Part shown: positions 15,642 to 24,953 of the stretch, piece after piece
How positions within the stretch are numbered: the stretch's first letter is position 1
Layout of the letters: each line of letters begins with the position of its first letter
NCBI GenBank assembly: GCA_016195815.1
Contig: JACPYX010000018.1
Coordinates: 1-64,000, forward strand
Direction of reading: 5' to 3'
Source of the DNA: Chloroflexota bacterium
GTDB taxonomy: Bacteria > Chloroflexota > Anaerolineae > Anaerolineales > Villigracilaceae
Length of the DNA: 64,000 nucleotides
Made by a program: the position numbers and the translations under genes
The notes under the pieces: model-generated
What the model saw: only the letters and a program-made list of their open reading frames with translations
The model's database searches: none
What the model was told of the DNA's origin: nothing

Positions 15642-18206
15642 ATGGCTGAAACAAATTTTTATATTGGTCGTTTGTTTGACCTGAAAAAGAATCAAGTTAC
15701 CGCCGCTCGCGCCGAATACGACCCGGCTGATCTGACCACGCACGCGGTCGTAACCGGCATGACCGGCTCCGGCAAAACGGGTTTATGTATTGGCCTGCTG
15801 GAGGAAGCCGCACTGCAAAATATCCCGGCCATCATCATTGATCCCAAAGGCGACCTGACCAATTTACTTTTGCATTTCCCCGATCTTGTCCCGCAGGACT
15901 TTCAGCCGTGGATAGACCCCGATCTCGCGCGCCGCGCCGGTGAGACCATTGAACAGGCCGCCAGCGCCGCTTCGTCCGCGTGGCGCAAAGGCTTGCAGGA
16001 GTGGGGCATCAGCCGCGAGCGGATGCTGGCGCTCAAGAACGCGGCCCAGTTTGCGATCTACACGCCCGGCTCGGACTCAGGGATTCCAGTCAGCGTCTTA
16101 TCGTCGCTGGCCGCGCCCAATTTGGATTGGGAATCAAATCGCGAAATCCTGCGCGAGAAAATCTCCAGCACGGTCACGGCGTTGCTCGGATTGATCGGCA
16201 TGGAGGATGTTGACCCGATTCAATCGCGCGAACATATTCTGCTCTCGAATCTTTTTGAAGCCGCGTGGAGTCGTGGCAAAGACATCGAACTGACCGAATT
16301 GATTCTGCAAACGCAAACGCCTCCGTTCGATAAACTCGGCGCATTCTCCGTTGACACCTTCTTCCCGCCCAAAGATCGCATGGCGCTGGCGATGCAGTTG
16401 AATAATATCCTGGCCGCGCCCGCCTTCGAGACCTGGCGCGAGGGCCAAAGCCTGGATGTGGCTTCATTGCTCTTCGGCAAGGATGGCCGTCCGCGTCACA
16501 GCATTTTTTATCTGGCGCATCTCTCGGATGCCGAGCGCATGTTCTTCGTCACATTACTTTTCTCCGCGGTCGAAACCTGGATGCGCACGCAAAGCGGCAC
16601 GGGTTCATTGCGCGCCATTCTTTACATGGACGAGATCTTCGGTTATCTGCCGCCCACCAGCAATCCGCCGTCGAAGACGCCGCTCTTGCGAATGCTCAAG
16701 CAGGCGCGCGCTTTCGGTCTCGGACTTTTGCTCGCCACGCAAAATCCGGTGGACGTGGACTACAAAGCTCTCTCCAATGCCGGCACATGGATCATCGGCA
16801 AACTACAAACCGAGCAGGACAAGAATCGTTTGCTCGACGGCCTGTCCAGCGCGTCGGGCGCGGCCCCGCGCGCCGCTCTCGATCAATTGATCTCCGGCCT
16901 CGGCAAGCGCGTCTTCGTGCTTCACAACGTCCATTCAAAAGCGCCGGTCTTATTTCAGACTCGCTGGACGATGAACTTCCTGGCCGGACCGCTGACGCGC
17001 GCGCAAATCCCGGCGTTGAATCAATTGGTCGGCGCGAAGCAGACCATAGACGATAGACCGCAGACCGCGACGCGGACGACGTCAGCCGCGCCGACGCTTC
17101 AATCGGCCGCGCCCGCCTCAAATCCGGACCTGGAAGCGGCCCCTGTTCCTGCGGCCTCATCCACACCTCAACCGTCCACTGTCAACCGTCCACCGTCTGC
17201 GAATGCGAATCAAACCAAGCCCACTTTGCCCGCCGGCGTCGCTGAATATTTCCTGCCGCAGACTCACAGCCTGCCTGAAGCGTTTGCCGCCGCAAATCAA
17301 TCCATGCCCGCCGAGGCCGTGATTCAAAATGTTGTGTATCGCCCGGCGTTGATCGGCTCGGCGCAGATTCGATTCCTGGATCGCAAACTGGGCGTGGACA
17401 GCACAATGACGCGTGCCGCGCTGGTGGAAAAGCCGGAACGCAGTGGCGTCGTCCGCTGGGATGATTTTGCGTATCGCGGCCCGGCGCTCGATAAACTTGA
17501 GAATACTCCAACTCCCGGTGCGCGCTTTAGCATGATGGATGCACCGTTCAACGATTCAAAGCGCATGACGGCCATGCAAAAAGATTTCGCGGACTGGGTG
17601 TATCGCAACTCTTCGGTCAAGGCGCGCGCGAATCAGGCGTTGAAAGTTTTCGCGGGGCCGGATGTCTCACAAGCCGACTTTATGAAAGCCTGCGCCGAGG
17701 CGGCGCGCGCGGCGCGCGATGCCGAACTGGTGAAAGTGACCGGCGCGCTGGAAAAGAAGATAAAGGCATTAGAGGACAAATTAGCGCGTGAAGAGCGCGA
17801 ACTGCAACAGGATCAAACCGAATTGAGTCAGAGAAAGGTGGAGGAGATCGGGACCGCCGCGGAAAGTGTGCTGGGTATGCTTGGTGGACGCAGGAGCATT
17901 GGCCGCAAAGTGTCCACTTCGCTGACCAAGCGCCGTATGACCGAGCAGGCCAAAGCGGATGTGGAAGAATCGGTGGATTCGATTGACCAATATAAAAAGG
18001 ATTTGGCCGACCTGCAAGCGCAACGCGATGAAGCCGCGGCGGAAATCAACAGCCGCTGGGGCGATGTGGTCAACGACATCAGCGAGGTCGACGTAACGCC
18101 TAGGAAGACGGATATTTACGTTAATATTTTTGGCGTGGCATGGATGCCATATTACGTTGTTCAGTCTGGTGGACAGGCGTTGGAATTGCCAGCGTTCGGC
18201 GAATAA
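15642..18206 (+). CDS. HerA/DUF87-like ATPase with C-terminal coiled coil
   Basis: An 854-residue P-loop ATPase of the HerA/VirB4-like group. Walker A is GMTGSGKT at residues 39-46, preceded by a short beta segment (FYIGRLFDLKKNQVT) as in HAS-barrel HerA relatives. IIIDPKGDLTNLLL follows. The Walker B-like LYMDEIFGYLPP is near residue 328 and an Arg/Gln-rich sensor (LLLATQNPVDVDYKAL) follows. A Pro/Ala/Thr linker (~residues 465-525) includes short repeat-encoded words. The last ~200 residues contain a strong charged coiled coil. The role is unknown; DNA translocation is the family theme. ATG 15642 has GAGGAG upstream. Confidence 0.85.
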   Translation: MAETNFYIGRLFDLKKNQVTAARAEYDPADLTTHAVVTGMTGSGKTGLCIGLLEEAALQNIPAIIIDPKGDLTNLLLHFPDLVPQDFQPWIDPDLARRAGETIEQAASAASSAWRKGLQEWGISRERMLALKNAAQFAIYTPGSDSGIPVSVLSSLAAPNLDWESNREILREKISSTVTALLGLIGMEDVDPIQSREHILLSNLFEAAWSRGKDIELTELILQTQTPPFDKLGAFSVDTFFPPKDRMALAMQLNNILAAPAFETWREGQSLDVASLLFGKDGRPRHSIFYLAHLSDAERMFFVTLLFSAVETWMRTQSGTGSLRAILYMDEIFGYLPPTSNPPSKTPLLRMLKQARAFGLGLLLATQNPVDVDYKALSNAGTWIIGKLQTEQDKNRLLDGLSSASGAAPRAALDQLISGLGKRVFVLHNVHSKAPVLFQTRWTMNFLAGPLTRAQIPALNQLVGAKQTIDDRPQTATRTTSAAPTLQSAAPASNPDLEAAPVPAASSTPQPSTVNRPPSANANQTKPTLPAGVAEYFLPQTHSLPEAFAAANQSMPAEAVIQNVVYRPALIGSAQIRFLDRKLGVDSTMTRAALVEKPERSGVVRWDDFAYRGPALDKLENTPTPGARFSMMDAPFNDSKRMTAMQKDFADWVYRNSSVKARANQALKVFAGPDVSQADFMKACAEAARAARDAELVKVTGALEKKIKALEDKLAREERELQQDQTELSQRKVEEIGTAAESVLGMLGGRRSIGRKVSTSLTKRRMTEQAKADVEESVDSIDQYKKDLADLQAQRDEAAAEINSRWGDVVNDISEVDVTPRKTDIYVNIFGVAWMPYYVVQSGGQALELPAFGE

Positions 18207-18344
18207 TTGTTTCCAGGTTTTTAGACGTTGGCAGGTTTGAACGTTCGCGCGTTTCAATTTGCAGCGCTCACCAAGCGTCATGACGCCGCCCAAAATTTGT
18301 GACTTATTTGCCATTTTTCACATGCTCTAATTTCATTAACTTTT

Positions 18345-18353
18345 TGTTATAAT
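18345..18353 (+). promoter_or_regulatory. Extended -10 promoter for GGDEF-EAL gene
   Basis: TGTTATAAT matches an extended -10. It implies a ~125-base leader before ATG 18484. Confidence 0.6.
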
Positions 18354-18373
18354 CGGTTGTGCAATTCCTGACC

Positions 18374-18437
18374 ACTGCTCATCAACGGCTTCCTTTGGCT
18401 CTCAAGCAACCAAATTATGCCTTATTTGATGAGCAGT
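18374..18437 (+). promoter_or_regulatory. Structured leader upstream of the GGDEF-EAL gene
   Basis: ACTGCTCATCAA (18374-18385) pairs exactly with TTGATGAGCAGT (18426-18437), closing a 40-base loop that itself contains CCAAA/TTTGG words. AGCCTTTTATCC follows. It is not a riboswitch class I recognise. It could be an attenuator. Confidence 0.5.
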
Positions 18438-18483
18438 AGCCTTTTATCCATTTTGTAGGGCAATCAGTACTCAATATTACCTT

Positions 18484-20529
18484 ATGGGCATTTGTAGAGT
18501 AATCGAAATGAATAAACAATTATTCCGCCTGCCTGAAAACCTGACACCCCCGGCGCGCGACGCCTTTCGTTTAACGCTGATGTTCATAGGGGTGTCCTTC
18601 GCGTTTCTGGTTTTTTTTGGTTTCCAAATTGTTCAAACCTCCTCCTGGCATTCCTGGGTAGTAGCTTCCGAGTCAGTCATCCTTATCATCCTTGAAGTTG
18701 CCGCTCTGGCGCTCATGCGCCGCGGCCGGCATGAATTGGGCATCTGGATTGTATTTGTACCCTTCCAGCTGGTGCTGATCCTTACCTCGGTCTTGATCTC
18801 CGGTTTGGACCTGGTAATTCTGTCCAGCATAATGACGTTCAACACGCTGACGGCGGGTCAAACCCTGCCGCCGCGGCGGTCTCGCGCTTTGCTCTTCGCG
18901 GGCGTTTTTGCAGGCATTGCAATATTGCTGGTTGATTTGCTTATTCCAACCGAGCGTATCAGCCTGGGAGATTTCCATGTGATTATTCTGATCGGCATCG
19001 GCCTGCTCGTGGTGACCTTTAAGAACACGACCGCGCAACTACGCGGTCTGGTCGAGACACTGGTGGCCGAGATGGAAACCCGCAAATCAGCCGAGCAAAC
19101 GATTCTGCGTCAAAACCAAATGCTACAAGTCGAACTCGCGGAGCGCAAGCGAGCGGAAGATGAGTTGGTCTATACCGCGTTACATGATCCGTTGACGAAT
19201 CTACCTAATCGAGTATTGTTTATGGACCGCCTGCGCTACGTCATGGAACGCGCCAAACGGCATAGTGATTATAGATTTGCAGTCCTCTTCCTCGACCTGG
19301 ATCGCTTCAAAGTGGTGAATGACAGCCTGGGACATAATATCGGAGACCTTCTGCTGATCGAAAGCGCACGCCGTCTGGCGGCCTGCCTGCGCAGTGAAGA
19401 TACAGTTGCCCGCCTGGGAGGCGATGAGTTTGTTATCTTACTTGAAGATGTTCAAAACCCCATGGTCGCCACACGTATTGCGAATCGAATCGAGCATGAT
19501 CTGGCTTTACCCTATGATTTGGAGGGTCACAAGGTATTCATCTCCGTAAGTATTGGCGTTGTCCTGAGCGCGGCCAGGTACGAACGGCCGGATGACATCC
19601 TGCGGGATGCCGATATTGCAATGTATCGCGCCAAAGGGCTGGGCCGCGGGCGACATGAAATATTCAATTCGACAATGCTTGCCCGCGCAATGACGCGTCT
19701 GGAACTGGAGACCGACTTACGGAAAGCCTTGGAGCGTCAGGAGTTTATCGTGCATTACCAGCCGATTATAGAATTGGGAGCCCGCCAGATCGTCGGGTTT
19801 GAGGCGCTGTTGCGCTGGCAGCATCCAACGCGGGGTCTCATCTTGCCGACAGAGTTCATCCCAACGGCCGAAGAAACCGGCCTCATCGTTCCGATCGGTT
19901 ACTGGGTTCTCGCCGAGGCGTGCCGTCAGATCCGCGAGTGGCAGGTACAGTTCCCTGCAAATCCACCGTTGACGGTTAGCGTAAATCTGTCGACCAGGCA
20001 ATGCGCCCAAATGGATTTGGTCCAAAAGGTTGCCGGGGTCCTGCAAAAGACCGGATTGGATGCCAGCAGTTTGAAACTGGAATTGACGGAAACCATGATC
20101 GTGGAAGACGCCGAGTCCACAGCGGCCATGCTTTCGAAGTTGCGCGCATTGGGTGTACAGGTGCAAATAGATGATTTTGGCACGGGATATTCATCGCTGG
20201 GTTACCTGCATACTCTGCCGATTGATACTCTCAAGATTGATCGAACCTTCATCAGCCGCATAGGAAATGACGGTAGCGGCTCAGAGATCGTCCGCACGAT
20301 TTTGGCGCTGGCGCATGATCTGGGGATGAAGGTGGTTGCGGAAGGCGTAGAGACGGAAGAACAGCTGTCAAATCTGAAATTGATGGAATGCGAGTATGGA
20401 CAAGGATATCTTTTTGCCAAACCGATCGATAGCCAGACGGCAAGTATCTTGCTTGCAGAGCCGCTTCCGCCATTAACCAATACTTTGCCCAAGCCAGCGC
20501 CAAATTCAAATGCAACTTATCCGGCTTAA
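18484..20529 (+). CDS. Membrane GGDEF-EAL c-di-GMP turnover protein
   Basis: A 681-residue protein with about six N-terminal transmembrane helices (residues ~35-185), a short coiled coil with Q/E/R-rich sequence, then GGDEF and EAL domains. The diguanylate cyclase motif [10 protein letters not shown] (about residue 311) is intact. The EAL domain keeps EALLRWQHP (about 440), [25 protein letters not shown] and [12 protein letters not shown], so both activities look possible. ATG 18508 is an alternative start. It is the only intact c-di-GMP enzyme in the window, 7 kb from two c-di-GMP riboswitches. Confidence 0.92.
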   Translation: MGICRVIEMNKQLFRLPENLTPPARDAFRLTLMFIGVSFAFLVFFGFQIVQTSSWHSWVVASESVILIILEVAALALMRRGRHELGIWIVFVPFQLVLILTSVLISGLDLVILSSIMTFNTLTAGQTLPPRRSRALLFAGVFAGIAILLVDLLIPTERISLGDFHVIILIGIGLLVVTFKNTTAQLRGLVETLVAEMETRKSAEQTILRQNQMLQVELAERKRAEDELVYTALHDPLTNLPNRVLFMDRLRYVMERAKRHSDYRFAVLFLDLDRFKVVNDSLGHNIGDLLLIESARRLAACLRSEDTVARLGGDEFVILLEDVQNPMVATRIANRIEHDLALPYDLEGHKVFISVSIGVVLSAARYERPDDILRDADIAMYRAKGLGRGRHEIFNSTMLARAMTRLELETDLRKALERQEFIVHYQPIIELGARQIVGFEALLRWQHPTRGLILPTEFIPTAEETGLIVPIGYWVLAEACRQIREWQVQFPANPPLTVSVNLSTRQCAQMDLVQKVAGVLQKTGLDASSLKLELTETMIVEDAESTAAMLSKLRALGVQVQIDDFGTGYSSLGYLHTLPIDTLKIDRTFISRIGNDGSGSEIVRTILALAHDLGMKVVAEGVETEEQLSNLKLMECEYGQGYLFAKPIDSQTASILLAEPLPPLTNTLPKPAPNSNATYPA

Positions 20530-20650
20530 TCAGCCATGTTTCAGATGATAGACGGTTTATTTTGTTTTGTTGGCGACCTGCGGGACGTTCTGCGTAAAGT
20601 GAGCAATTAATTTTCGGTTACGTTATTAAGGCATCTTTCATTTGGATGTT

Positions 20651-20656
20651 TATAAT
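20651..20656 (+). promoter_or_regulatory. TATAAT box just upstream of VanW-family gene
   Basis: TATAAT ends eight bases before ATG 20664. Transcription would begin at or next to the start codon, so the mRNA is likely leaderless. Confidence 0.55.
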
Positions 20657-20663
20657 CAAACCC

Positions 20664-22553
20664 ATGAGTACACTATCCTTCCCTGTGTCTCAACGTGTTC
20701 CGGTCCTTGTACAAATTTTGGCGGCCTTGCTGAGTGGTTTGATCCTGTTCCTAGTCATTATCACTCTCTGGGTGGCGGGGTACCAACTCGTGTATGCCGG
20801 GCGTATCTTCCCGGGTGTTTCGGTTGCAGGCATTGATCTTACTGGCCTGGCCCCGCAGGACGCAGCAATGAAACTGAACCAAACTCTTTCCTATCCGATC
20901 AATGGCAAAGTGCTGTTCAGAGATGCGGATAAGGTTTGGGCGGCGTCTCCGGCGCAATTAGGCATGGTCTTTGATGCGTCATCCAGCGCGCAGGCCGCTT
21001 ATCGCCTGGGTCGAAGCGGCGGCTCGTTCGGCGCGCTCAGCGGGCAGATCCGCGCCAGGGGTTTTGGTTATGATGTGGCGCCAGTTATTGTGTTTGACCA
21101 GCGCGTTGCTTATCAATATCTGCAGGGACTTTCGCAACAGGTGGATCAGCCGATGGTTGAGGCCGGTCTGCGCCTGGATGGAACAAATATTATTACTCAA
21201 GCAGGCCAGGCGGGGAAAATGCTCGATGTGGATGCGACGCTCGTTTATCTAAGCGCTCAACTGCAATCTTTCAGCGACGGCGAAGTGCCGTTGGTTGTGC
21301 GGGAAACCCAGCCGTCCATCATGGATATTTCGGCACAGGCGGATGTGGCGCGCGTTATTTTGAGCGAGCCATTGCGATTGGTCATTTCCAACGCGCAATC
21401 AGGCGATCCGGGCCCATGGGTGTACGATCCGCAAATACTGGCAAATATGATCGGTGTTCAACGCGTCCAGAATGGCGACAAAACTGAAATTCAAGTGACA
21501 TTGGATCCCAAAGCCCTCGGCCAGACGTTGGCCGGGATTGAAACCCAGGTGAATCGCCAGGCTTCGAATGCGCGTTTTCACTTTAATGAGGCGACGGGTC
21601 AATTGGTCGTCCTGTCTCCGTCCACCACCGGCCGCTCCCTTGATATTAGCGCCAGCCTGAAAGCCATCAGCGACGCGTTGTTGCGCGGTGAACACACCGT
21701 TCCGCTGGTCATTCAAGAGACCCAGCCAGCCCTGCCCGATACTGCCACCGCGCGGGAACTGGGAATCACTCAAGTGGTCAGCCAGCAGACGACATATTTC
21801 TGGGGTTCCGGTGAACCGCGCATTCAAAATATCACAGTCGCCGCGCAGCGCTTAGACGGTGTGCTGGTCGCGCCGGGCGAAACTTATTCCATGGGCCAGG
21901 CTCTTGGCGATATCAGCCTCGACAATGGATTTGCCGAAGCGGCCATCATTTATGGCGGACGCACGATTAAGGGTGTGGGAGGCGGCGTGTGCCAGGTCAG
22001 CACCACACTGTTCCGCGCTGTGTTTTATGGCGGATATCCGGTGGTGGTGAGAAACCCACACGCGTATCGGGTTTCTTATTATGAACAAACCTCCAGCGGC
22101 GCGGTTGATCCCGGCAGGGCCGGTCTGGACGCGACCGTTTACTTTCCCCTGGTTGATTTTAAGTTCAAAAATGATTCGCCTTACTGGATTTTGATGGAAA
22201 CGAACGTGGATTTGAACACACGCTCGCTGACTTGGACCTTTTATTCCACATCCGACGGGCGCTCCGTCACGGCGGATACCACCGGCCCGCAAAATATTGT
22301 GCCTGCACCTGATCCTTTGTTCAAAGAAAACTCCGATTTGAACCCCGGCCAGATCACGCAAACAGATTGGGCTGCCAATGGCGCAGAAGTGACTTGGAAT
22401 CGCACGGTCTGGAAGAATGGCGCTGTTTATTTTCAGGACCAATATCGAACGATTTATCAAGCCTGGCAGGCTGTCTGCGAGTACGCACCCGGCCTGGAGA
22501 ATCCTGAAAAAGTTGCCAAGCGCAAAAACCTTTGCAGACCGCCCGCTTTCTAG
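20664..22553 (+). CDS. VanW-family cell-envelope protein with peptidoglycan-binding-type repeats
   Basis: A 629-residue protein anchored by one N-terminal helix (ILAALLSGLILFLVIITLWVA). Two YkuD-associated/PG_binding_4-like modules follow (GVSVAGIDLTGLAPQDAAMKL; FHFNEATGQLVVLSPSTTGR). The C-terminal VanW domain has YSMGQALGDISLDNGFAEA, GGRTIKGVGGGVCQVSTTLF and NPHAYRVSYYEQ. VanW domains occur near wall-active proteins; their biochemical role is not established. ATG 20664 is preferred over 20646 because the TATAAT box lies between them. Confidence 0.88.
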   Translation: MSTLSFPVSQRVPVLVQILAALLSGLILFLVIITLWVAGYQLVYAGRIFPGVSVAGIDLTGLAPQDAAMKLNQTLSYPINGKVLFRDADKVWAASPAQLGMVFDASSSAQAAYRLGRSGGSFGALSGQIRARGFGYDVAPVIVFDQRVAYQYLQGLSQQVDQPMVEAGLRLDGTNIITQAGQAGKMLDVDATLVYLSAQLQSFSDGEVPLVVRETQPSIMDISAQADVARVILSEPLRLVISNAQSGDPGPWVYDPQILANMIGVQRVQNGDKTEIQVTLDPKALGQTLAGIETQVNRQASNARFHFNEATGQLVVLSPSTTGRSLDISASLKAISDALLRGEHTVPLVIQETQPALPDTATARELGITQVVSQQTTYFWGSGEPRIQNITVAAQRLDGVLVAPGETYSMGQALGDISLDNGFAEAAIIYGGRTIKGVGGGVCQVSTTLFRAVFYGGYPVVVRNPHAYRVSYYEQTSSGAVDPGRAGLDATVYFPLVDFKFKNDSPYWILMETNVDLNTRSLTWTFYSTSDGRSVTADTTGPQNIVPAPDPLFKENSDLNPGQITQTDWAANGAEVTWNRTVWKNGAVYFQDQYRTIYQAWQAVCEYAPGLENPEKVAKRKNLCRPPAF

Positions 22554-22555
22554 CA

Positions 22556-22564
22556 TGGTAAAAT
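22556..22564 (+). promoter_or_regulatory. Extended -10 promoter for Trm112-like/HEAT/LCP genes
   Basis: TGGTAAAAT directly after the VanW gene, about 49 bases before ATG 22613. The same element occurs before two GT2 genes (58676, 63141). Confidence 0.55.
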
Positions 22565-22612
22565 TGCCACTTGCCCGCGCCAATGTCGCAGGCATAAGTG
22601 ATTGGAGTAAAC

Positions 22613-22831
22613 ATGGTCAGTAAAGAATTACTTGAAATTTTGCGTTGTCCGAATTGTGTCCGCGAAAAAGACGGACTTCTAAAACTTTACAAGGATGCCT
22701 GGCTGATCTGTCAGGATTGCGGTCGTAAGTACCCGATCGTAGACGATATCCCGGTGATGCTGATTGACGAAGGCGATAAGTGGGTTAATACTGCGCAGGA
22801 TAAATTACCTGTTCCGCCGCCTGCCAAGTGA
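22613..22831 (+). CDS. Trm112-family small zinc protein
   Basis: A 72-residue protein with an LRCPNC...ICQDCGRKYPIVDDIPVML zinc-ribbon pattern, typical of bacterial Trm112/YcaR-like proteins. In other organisms Trm112 activates methyltransferases; in bacteria the role is unknown. GGAG lies five bases before ATG 22613. The HEAT-repeat gene follows by 9 bases. Confidence 0.85.
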   Translation: MVSKELLEILRCPNCVREKDGLLKLYKDAWLICQDCGRKYPIVDDIPVMLIDEGDKWVNTAQDKLPVPPPAK

Positions 22832-22840
22832 CGAGGCCCC

Positions 22841-23416
22841 GTGTCTTTGCTGGACGATATGCTGGCAGACTTGACCGGCGGAGATGAATCTCGCGCCGAA
22901 GCCGCCGCGTTGAAATTGGCGCAGTTAGGCGAATCTGCACTCCCGGCGTTGAAGGATTTATTGGCCTCCTCTAAGGCCGATCACCGCTGGTGGGCGGTTC
23001 GAACCCTGGCGCAGATTCCAGGATCAGATGCCAGCTTGTTTTCAGCCGCATTGAGCGACTCGTCTGTGGAAGTTCGTCAGGCCGCAGCGTTAGCGCTTGC
23101 CGAGCATCCGCTGGAGGAGGCCGCGCCGTTTCTCGTTCGGGCTTTGAGCGATGCAGACGACCTGCTTGGAAGCCTTTCCGCAAATGCATTGATAGCAATT
23201 GGCAAACCGATTATTCCCATCCTGCTGGGTGCATTTGAATGCGAATCGTCATCTGCGCGCATTCATATCATGCGCATATTGGCTGGGATAGGCGATTATC
23301 GTGCAATCCCAATAATGATGAACGCAATGGAATCGGATTCGGCCATGCTGCATTATTGGGCAAATAAAGGTCTCGAGCGGCTTGGCCTGGATATGGTATA
23401 TATTAAACCTGAGTAA
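22841..23416 (+). CDS. HEAT-repeat protein
   Basis: A 191-residue all-helical protein with about five HEAT/PBS-lyase-like repeats of ~31 residues (WWAVRTLAQIPGSDASLFSAAL, VEVRQAAALALAEHPLEEAAPF, LLGSLSANALIAIGKPIIPIL). Such proteins are scaffolds; no enzyme motif is seen. The start is GTG 22841 after ACGAGG. It is tightly packed between the Trm112-like and LCP genes and likely in their operon. Confidence 0.82.
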   Translation: MSLLDDMLADLTGGDESRAEAAALKLAQLGESALPALKDLLASSKADHRWWAVRTLAQIPGSDASLFSAALSDSSVEVRQAAALALAEHPLEEAAPFLVRALSDADDLLGSLSANALIAIGKPIIPILLGAFECESSSARIHIMRILAGIGDYRAIPIMMNAMESDSAMLHYWANKGLERLGLDMVYIKPE

Positions 23417-23419
23417 CCC

Positions 23420-24907
23420 ATGAAAACTATTCTAGATGTACTAAAAGATTCTCTAAAAAATGTAAAGTTCCCTAAATTGCAGAGACCATCTGTGCGCCAG
23501 ATGATTTTCTGGGGTGTGATGCTGGTGTTTACGGTGGGCTTGTTTTTCTTTGCGCGCAGTTTTACTGCCTGCTGGCGGTTGACTTCTCTATCTGGAATTC
23601 CGCCATCTGCTTGTCCTGGCGCGGTTGTTGATCCGTTGGGGACCCCGATCGTCAATGATAAAGGGACTCCGGTTGATACGTCGAGTTTGCCGCCAACACC
23701 TGACCTTGCCGCTCCGGTAGTGCAATATCCGCAGTGGGATGGCGGTAGCCGCATCAATGTAGTGTTCTTCGGCCTGCGCGGCGGCGACATTGCCGGCGAA
23801 GATTGCCCGCAATGCACTGATACGATTATCTTATTAACTGTGGACCCTGTCACGAAAACGGCGGGCATGCTTTCGATCCCGCGCGATATGTGGGTAAATA
23901 TCCCCGGGTTTGGCTTCAGCAGAATTAATACTGCCTGGACCGACGGCGAGGGAGCCAAGTTGCCAGGGGGCGGGCCGGGACTGGCGATGAAAACCGTCTC
24001 GCAGTTTATCGGTGTTCCTGTCCAATACTACATTCAAGTAGACTTTGAAACGTTTGTCTCTTTCATTAATATGATCGGCGGCATTGACATTTATTCTGAC
24101 GAGAAACTGGTGCTTGATCCGATCGGCAGTGGGACCGATAAATTCGTCATTACCTGTTGCGGGATGCGCCATCTGGATGGCAAAAGGGCCCTGGCTTATG
24201 CGCGCACACGTAAAACATCAGACGGCGATGTGGACCGCGCCAAGCGCCAGCAAAAAGTGATCCTTGCCGTTCGCGATAAGGTATTCAGCCCCCAATATTT
24301 CCCCAAATTGATGGCCCAGGCGCCCCAGCTATACAATATGTTTTCGGCCGGCATCCGCACGAACATGTCGTTGGATGACGCCCTCAAGTTGGCTGTGCTG
24401 GCAAAAGATATTTCAATTGAAAATATCAAGCAGGGTGTGATTGATAACAGCATGGTCACGTTCGGTAACGTCACGCTCGGCGGCCAGAATGCCAGCATTC
24501 TTAAACCTATTCCTGATAAGATCCGCGTCTTGCGCGACCTAGTCTTCACTTCAGGCGGACCGGTCAGCCCGATCGCGCAAGGTGACGCAGTTGCCTTAAT
24601 GAAGGCAGATGGCGCTCGTGTAGTCGTCGCGAACAACACATACACTGCCCAGCTCGATGCTCGTACCGCCAACTTCCTGATCGCGCAGGGAATGAACGTT
24701 GTCGGGCTGGGTCAACCCAGCGGTGTGTCTGATCAGACGACTGTGGTGATCTATTCCCCAAAGCTCTATGCGCTGCGTTATATTATTTCCACGTTTGGAA
24801 TTGCGAGCAGCAATCAGATTATTTTCAAGAACGATCCAGCCTCACCAATGGATATTGAAATTCGAATCGGGAATAATTGGGTGAGCAAAATCCCAGCCGG
24901 GTATTAG
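23420..24907 (+). CDS. LytR-CpsA-Psr family glycopolymer transferase
   Basis: A 495-residue membrane-anchored LCP protein. One N-terminal helix (FWGVMLVFTVGLFFFARSF) precedes the LCP domain: INVVFFGLRGG, CTDTIILLTVDPVTKTAGMLSIPRDM, YYIQVDFETFVSFINMIGGIDI, and LDGKRALAYARTRKTSDGDVDRAKRQQ with the conserved Arg pair. A C-terminal LytR_C domain (VVVANNTYTAQLDARTANFL) follows. LCP enzymes transfer undecaprenyl-linked glycopolymers onto peptidoglycan or protein, which fits the EPS genes at 39-45 kb. Confidence 0.92.
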   Translation: MKTILDVLKDSLKNVKFPKLQRPSVRQMIFWGVMLVFTVGLFFFARSFTACWRLTSLSGIPPSACPGAVVDPLGTPIVNDKGTPVDTSSLPPTPDLAAPVVQYPQWDGGSRINVVFFGLRGGDIAGEDCPQCTDTIILLTVDPVTKTAGMLSIPRDMWVNIPGFGFSRINTAWTDGEGAKLPGGGPGLAMKTVSQFIGVPVQYYIQVDFETFVSFINMIGGIDIYSDEKLVLDPIGSGTDKFVITCCGMRHLDGKRALAYARTRKTSDGDVDRAKRQQKVILAVRDKVFSPQYFPKLMAQAPQLYNMFSAGIRTNMSLDDALKLAVLAKDISIENIKQGVIDNSMVTFGNVTLGGQNASILKPIPDKIRVLRDLVFTSGGPVSPIAQGDAVALMKADGARVVVANNTYTAQLDARTANFLIAQGMNVVGLGQPSGVSDQTTVVIYSPKLYALRYIISTFGIASSNQIIFKNDPASPMDIEIRIGNNWVSKIPAGY

Positions 24908-24913
24908 CCCATA

Positions 24914-24953
24914 AAAAACTGCCGCAGTTTCAATGACTGCGGCAGTTTTTTAT
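24914..24953. terminator. Bidirectional terminator after LCP gene
   Basis: AAAAACTGCCGCAGT (24914-24928) pairs with ACTGCGGCAGTTTTT (24936-24950). It serves the LCP gene and the convergent minus-strand gene. Confidence 0.9.
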
